In this document: positions 1 through 8,428 of the stretch, in pieces
How positions within the stretch are numbered: the stretch's first letter is position 1
Layout: each line of letters opens with the position of its first letter
Assembly (NCBI RefSeq): GCF_021390495.1
Contig: NZ_JAJEJP010000001.1
Location: 2,170,001 to 2,234,000, forward strand
Direction: 5' to 3'
Length of the DNA: 64,000 bases
From: Paraburkholderia sp. ZP32-5
GTDB taxonomy: Bacteria; Pseudomonadota; Gammaproteobacteria; Burkholderiales; Burkholderiaceae
Position numbers and translations under genes: made by a program
Notes under the pieces: model-generated
What the model saw: the letters and a program-made list of their open reading frames with translations, nothing else
Database searches by the model: none
What the model was told of the DNA's origin: nothing

Positions 1-494
1 CCGGCGCCGACTTCGCCCATCCACAGGATATTGTTCGCCATCGTCGCGAGGTAGGGCTCGACGCGCTGGAAGTCGTCCTGGGCGCCGCCGCACATCGCCG
101 TCAGCGTGCCGTCGACCGCGCGGGCTTCCATCCCCGAGACCGGCGCGTCGACGAAATGAATGCCCTTGCTGGCGAGCGTCTGGGCAACATCCACCGTCAC
201 CGAGTAGTTGATCGTGCTGGTATCGACGACGATCGTGCCGGCGCGCAAATGCGCGGCAATGCCGTCCTTGCCGAGCAGCACTTCACGCACCACGTCGCCG
301 TTGGGCAGCGACAGAAAGACGATATCGGCGTCTGCCGCATCCGCGAGCTGCTGCGTCGTGCGCGCGCCGAGCCGCTCGAACTCCGGATAGCTCGACGTAT
401 CGGCGGCTGCCACGATCAGGTTGGGGTGACGCTTGAGCAGGTTCAGCGCCATGGGCTTTCCCATCTGCCCAAGACCGATGAAGGCGATATTCAT
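1..494 (-). CDS. NAD(P)-binding 3-hydroxyisobutyrate dehydrogenase / tartronate semialdehyde reductase family protein (partial)
   Basis: The ATG lies on the minus strand at 494 and the frame stays open to the left edge, so about 164 N-terminal residues of a roughly 290-300 residue protein are visible. Seen: a Rossmann motif GLGQMG at residues 7-12 and the family signature DAPVSG at about 116-121, followed by a glycine-rich GGA stretch. Family knowledge: these enzymes reduce or oxidise beta-hydroxyacids such as tartronate semialdehyde (GarR) or 3-hydroxyisobutyrate. The substrate cannot be decided from this half. It is divergent from the LysR gene at 612, and the dyad at 572-595 between them suggests shared control (inference). 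Confidence 0.88.
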   Translation of the reverse strand, partial: MNIAFIGLGQMGKPMALNLLKRHPNLIVAAADTSSYPEFERLGARTTQQLADAADADIVFLSLPNGDVVREVLLGKDGIAAHLRAGTIVVDTSTINYSVTVDVAQTLASKGIHFVDAPVSGMEARAVDGTLTAMCGGAQDDFQRVEPYLATMANNILWMGEVGA

Positions 495-553
495 GTTGTC
501 CAGTATTCGTAGGGTTGGCGAGCCCGCAGCGCGAGCCGGTGCAGCAAAGTTTA

Positions 554-595
554 TTGACAAGGTTCTGGCGAGGGAAATACTGTTCGTGTATTCCC
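554..595 (+). promoter_or_regulatory. Promoter and LysR-type operator between the dehydrogenase and LysR genes
   Basis: A -35 like TTGACA (554-559) and a -10 like AATACT (576-581) are 16 bp apart and point to the LysR gene. A near-perfect dyad, GGGAAATAC then GTATTCCC, spans 572-595. It includes T578-N11-A590, the classical LysR box spacing. It overlaps the -10, which suits autorepression. Confidence 0.5.
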
Positions 596-611
596 AGCAT
601 TGATTTCGAAT

Positions 612-1505
612 ATGGACATCCGCGTTTTGCGCTACTGCGAGACGATCGCCCGACTTGGCAACATCACGCGCGCGGCCAGTGAGCTGCATGTTGCGCAGCC
701 CGCGCTCAGCGTGGCAATCAGAAAACTCGAAGAGGAAGTAGGCGTTACGTTATTCACGCGCGGGCGCAATCGTCCGGTCACGCTGACGCCGGAAGGCGAA
801 TTGCTGATGCGCCGCGCGCGGCGCATCTTTCACGAACTGGAGTCGGCCAGGCGCGAAATCGCCGATAACCAGCAGTTGCGCACCGGGGAAGTCCGCGTCG
901 GCATGCCGCCGATGTACGGGCTGCAGTATTTCCCGTCGCTGATGCGCGCGTTTCACGCCGAATTTCCCGGCATCAGCGTGACGGCCCTGCAAGGCAGTGC
1001 CGGCGAAGTGCGCGCGATGCTCGATAACGACAAGATCGATCTCGCGGTGCTCGAAGGCCGCCGCATCGAGAAAGACTGGGCGCACGTGGTGCTGGACACG
1101 GAGGAGGTGGTGCTGTGTCTGAGCGACAAGCATCCGTTGGCGGCCAAGCAGGCGGTCGACGACAGCGACCTCGGCGATCTGCCGATGATCCTGCTGGACG
1201 GCAGCTTCCTGCAGCGCAACGTGCTCGATCAGCGCTGCCAGCAGGCCGGCGTCAACTACCGCGTCGTGATGCAGAGCAACTACGTGCCGCTGGTGTATCA
1301 GGCCGCGCGCGACGGGATTGGCGCCGCGACGCTGCTGCGCTCGATGGTGGCCGCGAAAAGCGGGCTCGCAGCGCTGTCGTTCAAGCCCGCCGAGCACTTC
1401 CAGTTCAATCTGTGCTGGCTCGATCAGCAGTATCTGTCGCGCGCGAACCGCGCGTTCATCGAGTTTGCGGAGCGCAGCCGGAGGGCGGCGGCGGCTGTTG
1501 TCTAG
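612..1505 (+). CDS. LysR family transcriptional regulator
   Basis: A 297-residue LysR-type regulator. The N-terminal winged helix-turn-helix covers about residues 3-60 (NITRAASELHVAQPALS), followed by the linker helix and a substrate-binding domain. The ATG at 612 (MDIRVLRY) is preferred over the in-frame TTG at 600 because LysR proteins normally begin a few residues before the first helix. It is transcribed away from the GarR-like dehydrogenase, with a LysR-box dyad in between, so that gene is its most likely target (inference). The effector is unknown. Confidence 0.93.
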   Translation: MDIRVLRYCETIARLGNITRAASELHVAQPALSVAIRKLEEEVGVTLFTRGRNRPVTLTPEGELLMRRARRIFHELESARREIADNQQLRTGEVRVGMPPMYGLQYFPSLMRAFHAEFPGISVTALQGSAGEVRAMLDNDKIDLAVLEGRRIEKDWAHVVLDTEEVVLCLSDKHPLAAKQAVDDSDLGDLPMILLDGSFLQRNVLDQRCQQAGVNYRVVMQSNYVPLVYQAARDGIGAATLLRSMVAAKSGLAALSFKPAEHFQFNLCWLDQQYLSRANRAFIEFAERSRRAAAAVV

Positions 1506-1556
1506 CCGTTGTCTAGCGCGGGCCTCGCGCCACGCTAGTGCCTCTCTAATGCCGCG

Positions 1557-2099
1557 CTAGTGCCCGATCCGCAGTGCGACCAGAAAGCGCGACACCATGT
1601 TGTAAGCGGCGACCGTCGCGACCAGCTCCAACGTGACGGTCGGCCCGAAGCGCGCGTGTAGCGGATCGAAGATCGCGTCCGGCACTTCGATGTCGCGCGT
1701 CATCGCATCGACGAGCCGCAACACGTCGCGCGCATGGGTATCGACGCGCTCGATGCCGTCGATGCTGTCCGGCGGCACCTCATGCCTGAGCTGTTCGATT
1801 AGTGCGTCGTCGATGCCTGCCTGCCGCGCGTGGACCACGTGGGCGTCGAATTCATACGGCGCGTGATTGAGCACGGCCACGCGCAGGATCGTCATTTCTC
1901 GCAGCGCCGGGCTCACCGACGTATTCAGACGGATCGCGGTCAGCATCGCCTCCCAGCCATCGACGACCGGCGGGCTATTCAGCAGCACCTGATAGAGCGG
2001 CGAAATGCGGCCGCGCGCTTTGTCGATCCGCGCTTCGATCGTGGCAAGTTCCGCGCGCGTGCCTGGTGTTACCGGCGGAATTCGGGGTGTGCTCGACAT
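1557..2099 (-). CDS. Carboxymuconolactone decarboxylase (CMD) family protein
   Basis: A 180-residue protein starting MSSTPRIPP at 2099; the longer upstream frame has poor coding character. The all-helical CMD fold is suggested by the segment REMTILRVAVLNHAPYEF around residues 80-98, with a second half in the same style. The CxxC pair of AhpD peroxidases is absent, so a peroxidase role is unlikely and a decarboxylase or hydrolase-like role is more plausible. It lies 76 bp downstream of the LigI-like amidohydrolase on the same strand, probably one transcription unit. A second, divergent CMD protein is encoded at 6297-6833. Confidence 0.85.
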   Translation of the reverse strand: MSSTPRIPPVTPGTRAELATIEARIDKARGRISPLYQVLLNSPPVVDGWEAMLTAIRLNTSVSPALREMTILRVAVLNHAPYEFDAHVVHARQAGIDDALIEQLRHEVPPDSIDGIERVDTHARDVLRLVDAMTRDIEVPDAIFDPLHARFGPTVTLELVATVAAYNMVSRFLVALRIGH

Positions 2100-2175
2100 G
2101 GCGATGCTCCTGAAATGTGTTGTGGTTTGGCTTTTCGTTTGGCTTTTTCGCTCGGCGTGCGTCGCAACGCCGCCG

Positions 2176-3042
2176 TCACGCGAAATCGTAAAGGCGCGCC
2201 GGGTTGTCCACCAGCACGCGCTGGCGAACGCTGTCGTCCGGGCAGGCGGCGAACAGCGCGTCCAGCAGATCCGGCTCGCGCGGCACTGCGCCGGCCACAT
2301 TCGGATGCGGCCAGTCGGTGCCCCACAGGATGCGCGCGGGATTCGCTTCGATCAGCGCGCGCATGCACGCGACGCCTTCGGCAAACGGTGCGCCCGATCG
2401 CGAAATCCTGTCGACCCCGGAAATCTTCACCCACGCATGGTCGAGCTTCGCGACCTCCTGCAGCAACCGGAAATCCGCGTGATCGACGCCCTTCGACGCA
2501 TCGACGCGCGCCATATGATCGATGACGAACGGCACCGGCAGACTGGCCAGATGCGGCAACCAGCTCTTCAACGCGGTGATGTCCGTGTGAATGCAGACGT
2601 GCCAGCCGAGCGGCACGATACGTTCGACCGCGTTCCTGAATGCATCGAGCGACGGCGCCCCGCCCAGGTGCGCGACGAAATTGAAGCGTGCGCCACGTAC
2701 ACCGCCCTCATGCAGCGCGCGCACGTCGGCGTCGCTGGCCTCTGGCACAAGCAGCGCGACGCCGCGGTACGCACCGCCGCTACGCGCGAGCGCGTCGAGC
2801 AACGCCGCATGATCGTGCCCGTGACACGCGCCCTGCACGATCACCGCGCGCGCGATACCCAGCTCGCGATGCAGCGCCGCCAGCGTCTCGTAGGGCGCAT
2901 CGGCGGGCGTGTACGAACGCTGCGCAGCGTACGGAAAGCGCTCGCCCGGACCGAAGATGTGACAGTGCGCGTCGCACGCGCCGGGGGGAAGCACGCGTGC
3001 AGCGGGTGAAGCGCGTTTCGGTGAGACCAGATCGACTGACAA
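2176..3042 (-). CDS. Amidohydrolase family protein, 2-pyrone-4,6-dicarboxylate lactonase (LigI)-like
   Basis: A 288-residue TIM-barrel metallohydrolase. Seen: an N-terminal DAHCHIFGPGERFPY (the HxH of the amidohydrolase-2 family), GVRGARFNFV in the middle, DHMARVD and WGTDWPHPN near the C terminus. These blocks follow the arrangement of LigI, which opens 2-pyrone-4,6-dicarboxylate in protocatechuate/gallate breakdown; D-galactarolactone isomerases are also related. The start is a TTG at 3042 preceded by AGGA at suitable spacing; the frame is open to 3171 but that extension looks non-coding. It sits directly before the CMD gene. The 70-bp control segment at 3231-3300 lies upstream. The true substrate is uncertain. 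Confidence 0.85.
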   Translation of the reverse strand: MSVDLVSPKRASPAARVLPPGACDAHCHIFGPGERFPYAAQRSYTPADAPYETLAALHRELGIARAVIVQGACHGHDHAALLDALARSGGAYRGVALLVPEASDADVRALHEGGVRGARFNFVAHLGGAPSLDAFRNAVERIVPLGWHVCIHTDITALKSWLPHLASLPVPFVIDHMARVDASKGVDHADFRLLQEVAKLDHAWVKISGVDRISRSGAPFAEGVACMRALIEANPARILWGTDWPHPNVAGAVPREPDLLDALFAACPDDSVRQRVLVDNPARLYDFA

Positions 3043-3230
3043 AATGAAATTTCCTGAAGGCTGGATGGCAGATTCCGGATAGGCGCTGGCCGGCTTCGGG
3101 CAGGTTCGCCGCCCTGCTCGCCGCCGTATTCGGCCGATACCGTCGGCAAGGATGCAGAGGAAGCTCAGCATCGGCTTCCCTCCGTTTCCGCAGGGCTCGA
3201 CGCCCTGCGGCAGGCATCCGGGCAGTCACA

Positions 3231-3300
3231 TGATTAGCGACTCCGTGCATTGCGACAATGCTATAGTTGGCATTTCTGATATAGAAAAAAGCTCTATCTC
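3231..3300. promoter_or_regulatory. Shared control segment, copy A
   Basis: Aligns without gaps to 8148-8217; by eye 49 of 70 bases are identical. Both begin TGATTAGCGA and share ACAATGCTATAG and CATTTC-GAT. Internal dyads: AATGC-N8-GCATT (3257-3274), perfect here, and GATA-N13-TATC (3279-3299). The segment ends at the base before the LysR ATG at 3301, where no Shine-Dalgarno is visible, so binding here could block that gene. The LigI-like gene starts 189 bp away on the other side. Confidence 0.65.
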
Positions 3301-4242
3301 ATGGACCTCAAAAGACTCGAGTACTTCCTGCAGGTCGCCGAATCGCGCAGCCTTTCGCGCGCCGGCGAACGGCTCGGCATCTCGCAGCCATCGCTCAGCC
3401 GGCAGATCGGCCTGCTCGAACAGGAACTCGGTCAGCATTTGCTGGTGCGCAACGGGCGCGGGGTCGAGCCGACCGAAGCCGGCTTGCGTCTGATGGAGCA
3501 TGCGCGAGCGCTGCTCGCATTGGCCGCGCGCGCGAAGGAAGACTTGCAGACGTTTCAGCGCGCGCCCACCGGCAAGGTCGTGGTCGGCCTGCCGCCGCGT
3601 ATCGCGCGCGTGCTGACTTCGTCGCTGGTGCAGCGTTTCGGCGAGCGCTTTCCGGATGCGTCGATTTCGGTGGCCGAGGGCTTGAGTACATCGATGCGCG
3701 AATGGCTGCTCGCGGGCCGCGTCGAACTCGCGTTGCTGTACGATCCGCCCGCGTCGCCGCAACTCGCTTTCGAATCGCTGTTTCGCGAGGATCTGGTACT
3801 CGTCACCGCGACTTCCGGCCGGCTGCGTCTGCCGGCGCGCGTCAAGGTCGACGATCTCGAACGCTATCCGCTGATCCTGCCGAGCCAGCCCAACGCGATC
3901 CGCAGTCTGGTCGAGAAGGTCTGCCGCTCGCGCGGCGTGCACCCCAATGTCGTCGCCGAAGTCGATGCGGTCGAAACCATTACGGAACTGGCCGCCCAAG
4001 GTTACGCGTGCGCGATCCTGCCGCGCTCCGCGGTGCGCGGTCCGCAGATGGAATCGTCGCTGGCGATCGGCACGCTCGTGTCGCCCGGTATCAAGAACGA
4101 CCTCGTACTTGCGACGCCGCGCAGCCGTCCGATGACGCAGCTCGCGCTCGGCTGCGCCGAACTGATCCGCACGCTCGACATCGGCAAACTATTCAAGCCG
4201 ACGCGGTCCGCACGCGGCGGTGCCACGCACGGCGCGCAGTGA
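3301..4242 (+). CDS. LysR family transcriptional regulator (NAC/CynR-like)
   Basis: A 313-residue LysR regulator with an N-terminal winged HTH (SLSRAGERLGISQPSLSRQI, residues about 16-35), a linker helix, and a substrate-binding domain that includes GKVVVGLPPR. It begins MDLKRLEYFL at 3301. The ATG directly abuts the dyad-containing control segment 3231-3300, with no obvious Shine-Dalgarno, which is unusual and suggests tight autoregulation. A matching control segment lies upstream of the porin at 8148-8217. I infer that this protein controls the LigI/CMD unit and the porin/CMD/MFS/EthD unit. Confidence 0.93.
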   Translation: MDLKRLEYFLQVAESRSLSRAGERLGISQPSLSRQIGLLEQELGQHLLVRNGRGVEPTEAGLRLMEHARALLALAARAKEDLQTFQRAPTGKVVVGLPPRIARVLTSSLVQRFGERFPDASISVAEGLSTSMREWLLAGRVELALLYDPPASPQLAFESLFREDLVLVTATSGRLRLPARVKVDDLERYPLILPSQPNAIRSLVEKVCRSRGVHPNVVAEVDAVETITELAAQGYACAILPRSAVRGPQMESSLAIGTLVSPGIKNDLVLATPRSRPMTQLALGCAELIRTLDIGKLFKPTRSARGGATHGAQ

Positions 4243-4268
4243 ACGCGCACCGCAACTGAGCCAAGCCG

Positions 4269-4895
4269 CTAGCGCAACGCGTCGCGGTCATACGGCGCAT
4301 ACAGATTGAACACGTCCGCGCCATAACCGGCGATGCGCCCAAGCACCGGCGCCAGCATCGACAACGTCACCGGCGCGCCGAATTCCATCAGCACCCACAG
4401 TTCGGTTGCCGCGTCGCGAACGCCGGCGAACACGCGCAACTGCGCGAGCCCCGGCAGCGTTTTCGCGAGTGCATTGGCGGCGTCGGCAAAGGCCTGCTGC
4501 TGTTGCACCGGCACATCCGCATAGCGGGCCGCGAGCAGGCGCGCGGTTTTGCGCGGCGGCAGGAACGTCGCCGTGCCCGGCCAGATCTGTTCGACTTCGA
4601 CGCGCATGCGTCCGGCGCGCGCGGTACGCGCGAGCAGCCGGCGACTCCACGGCGTCGAATTCGCACCCGACACCGCCAGGTACGCGGGATCGGCGAGCGC
4701 ATCGAGCGACGCGAGATCGTAGGACGCGAGCGACTTCGGAAAGCCTTCGAGCGCGACCCAGCGCATACCGTTGACGAAGCCCGGCAAACCGCGCCGCTGC
4801 GGCAAATGTTCGGTGTCGTACCAGTCCGCGAATTCTTCCTCGAGACCGGGAGGCGGCTCCATCAGCGCGAGCATCAAGGCGGCGCGTTTAGTCAT
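4269..4895 (-). CDS. EthD/Dabb-type dimeric alpha-beta barrel protein, function unknown
   Basis: A 208-residue protein starting MTKRAALML. The opening half, with EEEFADWYDTEHLP at residues 19-32, resembles the ferredoxin-like EthD/stress-responsive barrel fold, where a WY-x-x-H motif is common. The second half (VQQQQAFADAANALAKTLPG then LWVLMEF) looks like a second, weaker copy of the fold. Family members often bind or process small ring compounds, but no catalytic role can be assigned. It is the last gene of a run porin-CMD-MFS-EthD; the gap to the MFS gene is only 16 bp, so co-transcription is likely. Confidence 0.7.
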   Translation of the reverse strand: MTKRAALMLALMEPPPGLEEEFADWYDTEHLPQRRGLPGFVNGMRWVALEGFPKSLASYDLASLDALADPAYLAVSGANSTPWSRRLLARTARAGRMRVEVEQIWPGTATFLPPRKTARLLAARYADVPVQQQQAFADAANALAKTLPGLAQLRVFAGVRDAATELWVLMEFGAPVTLSMLAPVLGRIAGYGADVFNLYAPYDRDALR

Positions 4896-4911
4896 GTCAA
4901 TTCACTCATTA

Positions 4912-6237
4912 TCAATCCACCTTGCGACGTGACTGGGCGACGGCGATCACGCCGCTCAGCAGGCACAGGAACGCCAGAAACAGCAGCCCCTGCGAATAGC
5001 TGCCGGTATGCATCTTGATCCAGCCGATCGCATACGGGCCGACGAAACCGGCAAGACCCGCCAGCGACGTGATGATCGCGATGCCGGGCGCGGCGTCGGC
5101 CTGCGCGATGCGCTCGGTCACCATCGCGAAGAACGGTCCCTTGACGCCATACAGGCCGAGCGATGCGAGCGACAGCGCGACGATCTGCGCGCCGACCGAA
5201 TGCAGCATGATGCAGGCGCCCAGCCCGAGCGCCGACACGAACGCCGGCAGCGCGGTGTGCCAGACGCGCTCCCGGCGCCGGTCGGAACTGCGGCTCCACA
5301 GCACCGTCGCGATACAGCCGAAGCCGAACGGAATCGCGACCAGCAGACCGGTTTCGATCGTGCTCAAACCGGGGGTCTTCAGAATCAGCGGCAACCACAG
5401 GCTCAATCCGTAAGTGCCCGCGGTCACGCCAAAGAAAATCGCCGCATACGCGAGCAGCGTCGGATTGAACGCGAGACGCCAGCGCGAACCGTGATGCCGC
5501 ACCGGTGCACGTTCGCTCGCCAGTTCGGCGACCAGCCATTCGCGCTGCCCGTCAGACAGCCAGCTCGCCTGCGCGGGCGAGTCTGTCAGCCAGAACATGC
5601 ACACCACGCCCACCAGCACCGACGGCAGCCCTTCGAGCAGATAAAGCCATTGCCAGCCGTGCAGGCCGGCCATGCCGTCGAGTTCGAGAATCGCCCCTGA
5701 GATCGGCGCGCCGATAAAGCTCGACAAAGGAATCGCCAGCATGAAGAGCGCCATCATGCTCGCGCGATAGCGGCGCGGAAACCAGCGCGTCATGAAATAG
5801 ATCACACCGGGAAAGAGACCCGCCTCGGCCGCGCCGAGCAGAAAACGCACCGCGTAGAAGCCTTGCGCACTCGTCACCAGCGACGTGGCCGCCGATACGA
5901 TGCCGATCGTAATCAGAATGCGTCCGAGCCAGAGCCGCGCGCCGAAGCGCTCCAGCGCAAGGTTGCTCGGCACTTCGCAAACGAAATAGCCGAGAAAGAA
6001 AATGCCGGCGCCGAATGCGAACGATTGCGGCGTCATGCCGAGATCGCGATTGGCGGTGAGCGCGGCAAAGCCGACGTTCACGCGGTCGAGATAGGTGATC
6101 AGAAAGGCGATCACGAGTAGCGGCAGGAAGCGGATGCTCACGCGCCTGATCGTCGCGGCTTCGAGGCTGTCGACCTGCGCGGTGTCGCCGCGAGCCGAAT
6201 GCGTGGTGTTCATGTCGCGGGGATTCTCCGATGTCAT
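4912..6237 (-). CDS. MFS transporter, anion:cation symporter (ACS) type
   Basis: A 441-residue inner-membrane transporter with about 12 hydrophobic segments. The first helix LLVIAFLITYLDRVNVGFA (about residues 40-58) carries the D-R-x-N motif of the ACS family, which imports organic anions such as tartrate, phthalate, galactonate or glucarate with protons. The ATG at 6237 is used here; an internal ATG (MNTTHS) at 6213 is also possible. It lies 59 bp after the second CMD gene and 16 bp before the EthD-like gene. The context suggests it imports the acid degraded by the LigI-like and CMD enzymes (inference). Confidence 0.92.
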   Translation of the reverse strand: MTSENPRDMNTTHSARGDTAQVDSLEAATIRRVSIRFLPLLVIAFLITYLDRVNVGFAALTANRDLGMTPQSFAFGAGIFFLGYFVCEVPSNLALERFGARLWLGRILITIGIVSAATSLVTSAQGFYAVRFLLGAAEAGLFPGVIYFMTRWFPRRYRASMMALFMLAIPLSSFIGAPISGAILELDGMAGLHGWQWLYLLEGLPSVLVGVVCMFWLTDSPAQASWLSDGQREWLVAELASERAPVRHHGSRWRLAFNPTLLAYAAIFFGVTAGTYGLSLWLPLILKTPGLSTIETGLLVAIPFGFGCIATVLWSRSSDRRRERVWHTALPAFVSALGLGACIMLHSVGAQIVALSLASLGLYGVKGPFFAMVTERIAQADAAPGIAIITSLAGLAGFVGPYAIGWIKMHTGSYSQGLLFLAFLCLLSGVIAVAQSRRKVD

Positions 6238-6296
6238 GTCGATATTGAGCCGATGGGGATGGGGCTGTTGCGTCGTTCGGCTTCGGTCGCGCTGCT

Positions 6297-6833
6297 TCAG
6301 TCGGGCATCGACGCGCCGGCGTCGATTTCGAACGTGTTGAGTGTCATCGCAACCATCGTGTAATAGCCGGCCGCCGCGATCAGCTCGACGACGCCGCGCT
6401 CGCCGAAGACTTCGACTGCCAGTGCGTACGTGGCGTCGTCGAGCGCGCGTTGGTTGAGCAGCATCGAGACCGCGGCGTAAGCCGCGCGGTCCTCGATGTC
6501 ATCGAGGGCCGGTGCCTGATGGTGGGCGATCGCGCGGATCGCGTCGTCGGGCATGCCCGCCGCGCGCAGCTTCGCCTCCTGTGCGGACCACACATACGGC
6601 GCGCGCCAATGTGCCGCGACGATGAGCGCGGCGAGCGCCACCACGCGCGACGGCAGCGTGCTCTCGAAACGCAGTGCTTCGCCGAGACGTTGCGCGTGCG
6701 CCGCGATCGCGGGGCTGTGGATCCACGCGGTCAACGGCACCGGCGCCTTGCCGCGCCGGCCGCCCGATGCTTCGTCATGGACCGCGCGTTGCTCGTCGTT
6801 CATCTGCTCGCGTGCCAGTGCCTCGATGCGCAT
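6297..6833 (-). CDS. Carboxymuconolactone decarboxylase (CMD) family protein, second copy
   Basis: A 178-residue protein starting MRIEALAREQM at 6833, preceded by GGGAG at good spacing; the longer upstream frame overlaps the porin end and is not credible. The segment RVVALAALIVAAHWRAPYVW (about residues 66-85) is the core CMD helix with the typical W-x-x-x-Y arrangement, followed by FGERGVVELIAAAGYYTMV. No CxxC pair is present. It is only distantly similar to the CMD protein at 1557-2099, so the locus has two differing members of the family. It lies 76 bp after the porin on the same strand. Confidence 0.87.
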   Translation of the reverse strand: MRIEALAREQMNDEQRAVHDEASGGRRGKAPVPLTAWIHSPAIAAHAQRLGEALRFESTLPSRVVALAALIVAAHWRAPYVWSAQEAKLRAAGMPDDAIRAIAHHQAPALDDIEDRAAYAAVSMLLNQRALDDATYALAVEVFGERGVVELIAAAGYYTMVAMTLNTFEIDAGASMPD

Positions 6834-6909
6834 CTGTGCTGCTCCCTTCGTGACTGTTGACGGATCACCGCGCGCGCCGCCGTGCATTTCGCGCGGCACC
6901 ACTCGGCGG

Positions 6910-8073
6910 CTAGAACGTATGCCGCATGCCGATACGCACGGCGCCCTGATGATCGGTCTTCGACGGCGAAGCCAGATCGAGCGCGGCGACGGCCGTGCCG
7001 CCGTTCGAATTGTGGCCGGATGCATGCTGGTACGCGCCGATCAGATACAGGATCGTGCGCTTGGACAGCGTGTAGTCGGCGCCGAGTGCCGCCTGATTGT
7101 AGGTCGCGCCGCTGTCGCCGCCTACCGAACCGCGCGCCGTGTAGTTGTAGGCCGCGTGCACCGAGACTGCGGGCGTCAGTTGATAACTGGCGCTGGCCTC
7201 GACGTTATTGAACGCGGCGGTGCCGCTGAGCCCCGGCGTCGCACCGAGATTGCCGGGATCGGCGCCGAGATCCTTGAAGCGGGTATTCGAGTAGTTCATA
7301 CCGAGCGTGGTCGCGCCCAGTTGATACTGGCCGCCCACCACGAAGACTTGCAGGCTGCGCGCCGACACGAAGCCGGAATAGATCGGCGAAGCCTGCGCGG
7401 CCGGCGGGTTCGCGCCGTTGTTGTACGCGGACGAATACGGGTCCTGCATGTCCGAGTAAGCGATGCCCAGCTTCAGCGGTCCGCGCGTATAACCGCCGCC
7501 GATACCGAAGCCCGAGTTCCGATTGAAGTTGCCTGCCTGACCGCCGAAGCTGAACATGCCGCCGAACTTGAAGCCGCCATAGTCGACGCTCGTGTATTTG
7601 AGGACGTTGTTGACGCGGAAGGTGTCGTAGAGATTGTCCACGTCGCCCGCGTGCGCGCCGAACGAGCCGGCCCATTGCCCGGCCGCCACCATCGAATTGC
7701 CGACGAAGTCGACCATCGACGCATATTGCCGCCCGGCGGTCACCGTGCCGAACTGGCCGGACAGTCCGACGATCGCGAGACGTCCGAACAGCAGGCCGCT
7801 CTGCCCGAGCTTGCCGGTATCGGTATCGAAGCCGTTTTCCAACTGGAAGATCGCCGACAGGCCATTGCCCAACGCTTCGTTGCCCTTGAGGCCCCAACGG
7901 CTGCCGAGCGGCACGCCGGCCGTGCTGGTCAGCGCGAACTGATGCGAACCGCCCGCGTTGCTGACGTAGTTCAGGCCGTTATCGACGATACCGTACAGCG
8001 TCATGCTGCTTTGCGCGTGGACTGTGCCGCTGACGGCCCCCAGTGCTACCGATGCCAGAAGTATCCGTTTCAA
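6910..8073 (-). CDS. Outer-membrane general porin (Burkholderia OpcP/Omp38 type)
   Basis: A 387-residue trimeric porin of the Gram-negative porin family. A signal peptide of 20 residues ends at VHA before QSSMTLYGIVDNG, the usual first beta strand. The protein closes with a C-terminal Phe (IGMRHTF), needed for outer-membrane assembly. The body shows alternating beta-strand patterns and the family block SRWGLKGNEALGNGLSAIF near residue 57. It precedes CMD, MFS and EthD genes on the same strand and has the shared control segment about 75 bp upstream, so it is probably an inducible uptake pore for the substrate of this pathway. Confidence 0.94.
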   Translation of the reverse strand: MKRILLASVALGAVSGTVHAQSSMTLYGIVDNGLNYVSNAGGSHQFALTSTAGVPLGSRWGLKGNEALGNGLSAIFQLENGFDTDTGKLGQSGLLFGRLAIVGLSGQFGTVTAGRQYASMVDFVGNSMVAAGQWAGSFGAHAGDVDNLYDTFRVNNVLKYTSVDYGGFKFGGMFSFGGQAGNFNRNSGFGIGGGYTRGPLKLGIAYSDMQDPYSSAYNNGANPPAAQASPIYSGFVSARSLQVFVVGGQYQLGATTLGMNYSNTRFKDLGADPGNLGATPGLSGTAAFNNVEASASYQLTPAVSVHAAYNYTARGSVGGDSGATYNQAALGADYTLSKRTILYLIGAYQHASGHNSNGGTAVAALDLASPSKTDHQGAVRIGMRHTF

Positions 8074-8147
8074 AATGTCTCCTCGGTGTTTTGTTTAGCC
8101 GCTGTATTGCTGCCGTATCGCTGCTATCGCTTTGCGGGTGTCCCAGA

Positions 8148-8217
8148 TGATTAGCGATTTGGCATATCCATACAATGCTATAGGTGACATTTCAGATATC
8201 GGATTTTGCTATATCTT
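8148..8217. promoter_or_regulatory. Shared control segment, copy B (upstream of the porin)
   Basis: Aligns gaplessly with 3231-3300. Here the second dyad is perfect: AGATAT-N11-ATATCT at 8194-8216, and the first is AATGC-N8-ACATT (8176-8193). Each copy therefore has one perfect and one imperfect dyad, like the recognition and activation sites of LysR regulators. The orientation relative to the leftward operon is the same in both copies. Porin start codon is 75 bp away. Confidence 0.65.
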
Positions 8218-8341
8218 AGGTACCGATTTGCCGTGATACACGGCGGGAACTGCTGTTGTAGGGTTCATTTCGGTGGTGTCGTGCGGCGTTTTATTATTGG
8301 GTTTTTATAATCACAAAACGCATTTTTTAGACGGATGGCGA
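8218..8341. other. AT-rich spacer with imperfect dyad
   Basis: No gene is seen between the porin control segment and the dehydrogenase terminator. An AT-rich imperfect inverted repeat lies at 8286-8321 (GCGTTTT ... AAAACGC with an inner ATTAT/ATAAT pair). Its role is unknown. Confidence 0.4.
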
Positions 8342-8376
8342 TAAAAAAGCGCGCCGGAACCTTCGTTCGGGCACGC
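8342..8376 (-). terminator. Intrinsic terminator of the Ldh2-family dehydrogenase gene
   Basis: A hairpin with 12-nt arms at 8349-8360 and 8365-8376 (about two mismatches, 4-nt loop) is followed on the minus strand by six T residues (8347-8342). It lies about 50 bp after the dehydrogenase stop, separating it from the porin operon. Confidence 0.65.
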
Positions 8377-8428
8377 CTTGTCTCGCGTGCGCGCGCAGGC
8401 AGCGCGCGGGGTCAAGCAACGGAATACG

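Noticed and set aside
6553..8154. A 533-codon + strand open frame
   Set aside because: Antisense of the porin and the second CMD gene; no supported start or domain.
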